Source: Bacillota bacterium | GTDB taxonomy: Bacteria; Bacillota; Clostridia; Peptostreptococcales; Anaerovoracaceae | Direction of reading: 5' to 3' | DNA length: 45,751 nt | Assembly (NCBI GenBank): GCA_017405645.1 | Contig: JAFQZZ010000010.1 | Location: 1-45,751 of the forward strand | In this document: positions 45,684-45,751 of the stretch, piece after piece | Position numbering within the stretch: the stretch's first letter is position 1 | Layout of the letters: the number at the start of each line of letters is the position of its first letter | The notes under the pieces: generated by a model | Databases searched by the model: none | What the model was told of the DNA's origin: nothing | What the model saw: only the letters and a program-made list of their open reading frames with translations | Program-made: the position numbers and the translations under genes

Positions 45684-45751
45684 GTCCCTATTCAAATTAT
45701 AAATGTGTTGAATTAGTTACATGTACATATTTTTTGTGCCGGAGGAAGTGA

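Larger units (their letters stand above)
45491..45751 (+). other. Gene-free AT-rich right edge
   Basis: These 261 bases hold no credible gene. They contain a near-perfect inverted repeat at 45564-45603, a strong outward promoter at 45655-45683 and a GGAGGAAG ribosome binding site at 45741-45748 that belongs to a gene starting beyond the window. Confidence 0.6.

Noticed and set aside
45396..45695. 99-codon minus-strand frame at the right edge
   Set aside because: It overlaps the palindrome, the end of the 45029 gene and the outward promoter. It would need a TTG start without a ribosome binding site.

Overview
The window looks like a chromosomal segment of a Gram-positive obligate anaerobe of the class Clostridia. 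Supporting this are S-layer-homology (SLH) proteins, copper-amine-oxidase-N stalk proteins, a complete Rnf complex in the clostridial order C-D-G-E-A-B, a rubrerythrin/rubredoxin cluster, a two-gene minimal SUF system, a FeoA-FeoB fusion and strong AGGAGG ribosome binding sites. A family such as Anaerovoracaceae would fit, but that is an inference from gene content only. Bases 1 to about 41,500 are visibly GC-rich with GC-ending codons. From about 41,520 to the right end the DNA is visibly AT-richer, which suggests a different history for that end.

Layout. 1-140: terminal inverted repeat and first codons of an IS3-family insertion sequence, cut by the window edge. 166-5345: a small unknown gene, a DUF1847 protein with a small membrane protein and an MBL-fold hydrolase, a MITE-like repeat, an NhaC-type antiporter, an ABM-domain protein, an SLH surface protein and another small membrane protein. 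5323-10246: a tight run of RNA methyltransferase, two hydrolases, rarA and a YjbR/EVE-like fusion. 10262-15094: a secreted GH5 glycosidase and three paralogous secreted stalk-domain proteins around a DUF4428 gene. 15346-19646: iron uptake (feoAB fusion, Cys-rich membrane peptide, DtxR-type regulator), then a HAD phosphatase and sfsA. 19677-24313: threonine aldolase, nitroreductase, a tRNA-editing protein, a PrsW protease and a radical SAM protein. 24370-28938: a hydrolase, then rubrerythrin, a double-rubredoxin glutamate-synthase-like protein and cysK in one apparent operon, then thrH. 28966-32372: two cell-surface proteins with an MBL hydrolase between them. 32477-34134: SUF-type sufC-sufB pair. 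34190-34346: a long imperfect inverted repeat. 34395-35267: a DMT transporter. 35508-40467: rnfCDGEAB, followed by a NusG-domain-II protein and a Gx-type transporter. 41628-45751: an SLH protein, an FAD-dependent oxidoreductase with an unusual leader, an unrecognised protein behind a palindromic promoter, and an outward-facing promoter at the edge.

How the genes fit together. The core is anaerobic energy and redox metabolism: Rnf couples ferredoxin:NAD+ electron transfer to ion export and NhaC exchanges Na+ for H+. The SUF pair and Feo uptake would supply the iron-sulfur clusters that Rnf, the radical SAM enzyme and the glutamate-synthase-like protein need. Rubrerythrin and rubredoxin domains deal with peroxide. 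The surface proteins (three SLH, four CuAO-stalk, Ig-like and InlB-type repeats) and the GH5 enzyme form the exported fraction.

Most genes read rightward in short operons separated by good intrinsic terminators. Several terminators contain the stop codon of the gene they end. Promoters repeatedly use an extended -10 of the form TGTGGTAnnAT. The least explained parts are the 34190-34346 inverted repeat, the MITE-like repeats, the leader at 42933-43194, and the palindrome-controlled unknown gene at 45029.
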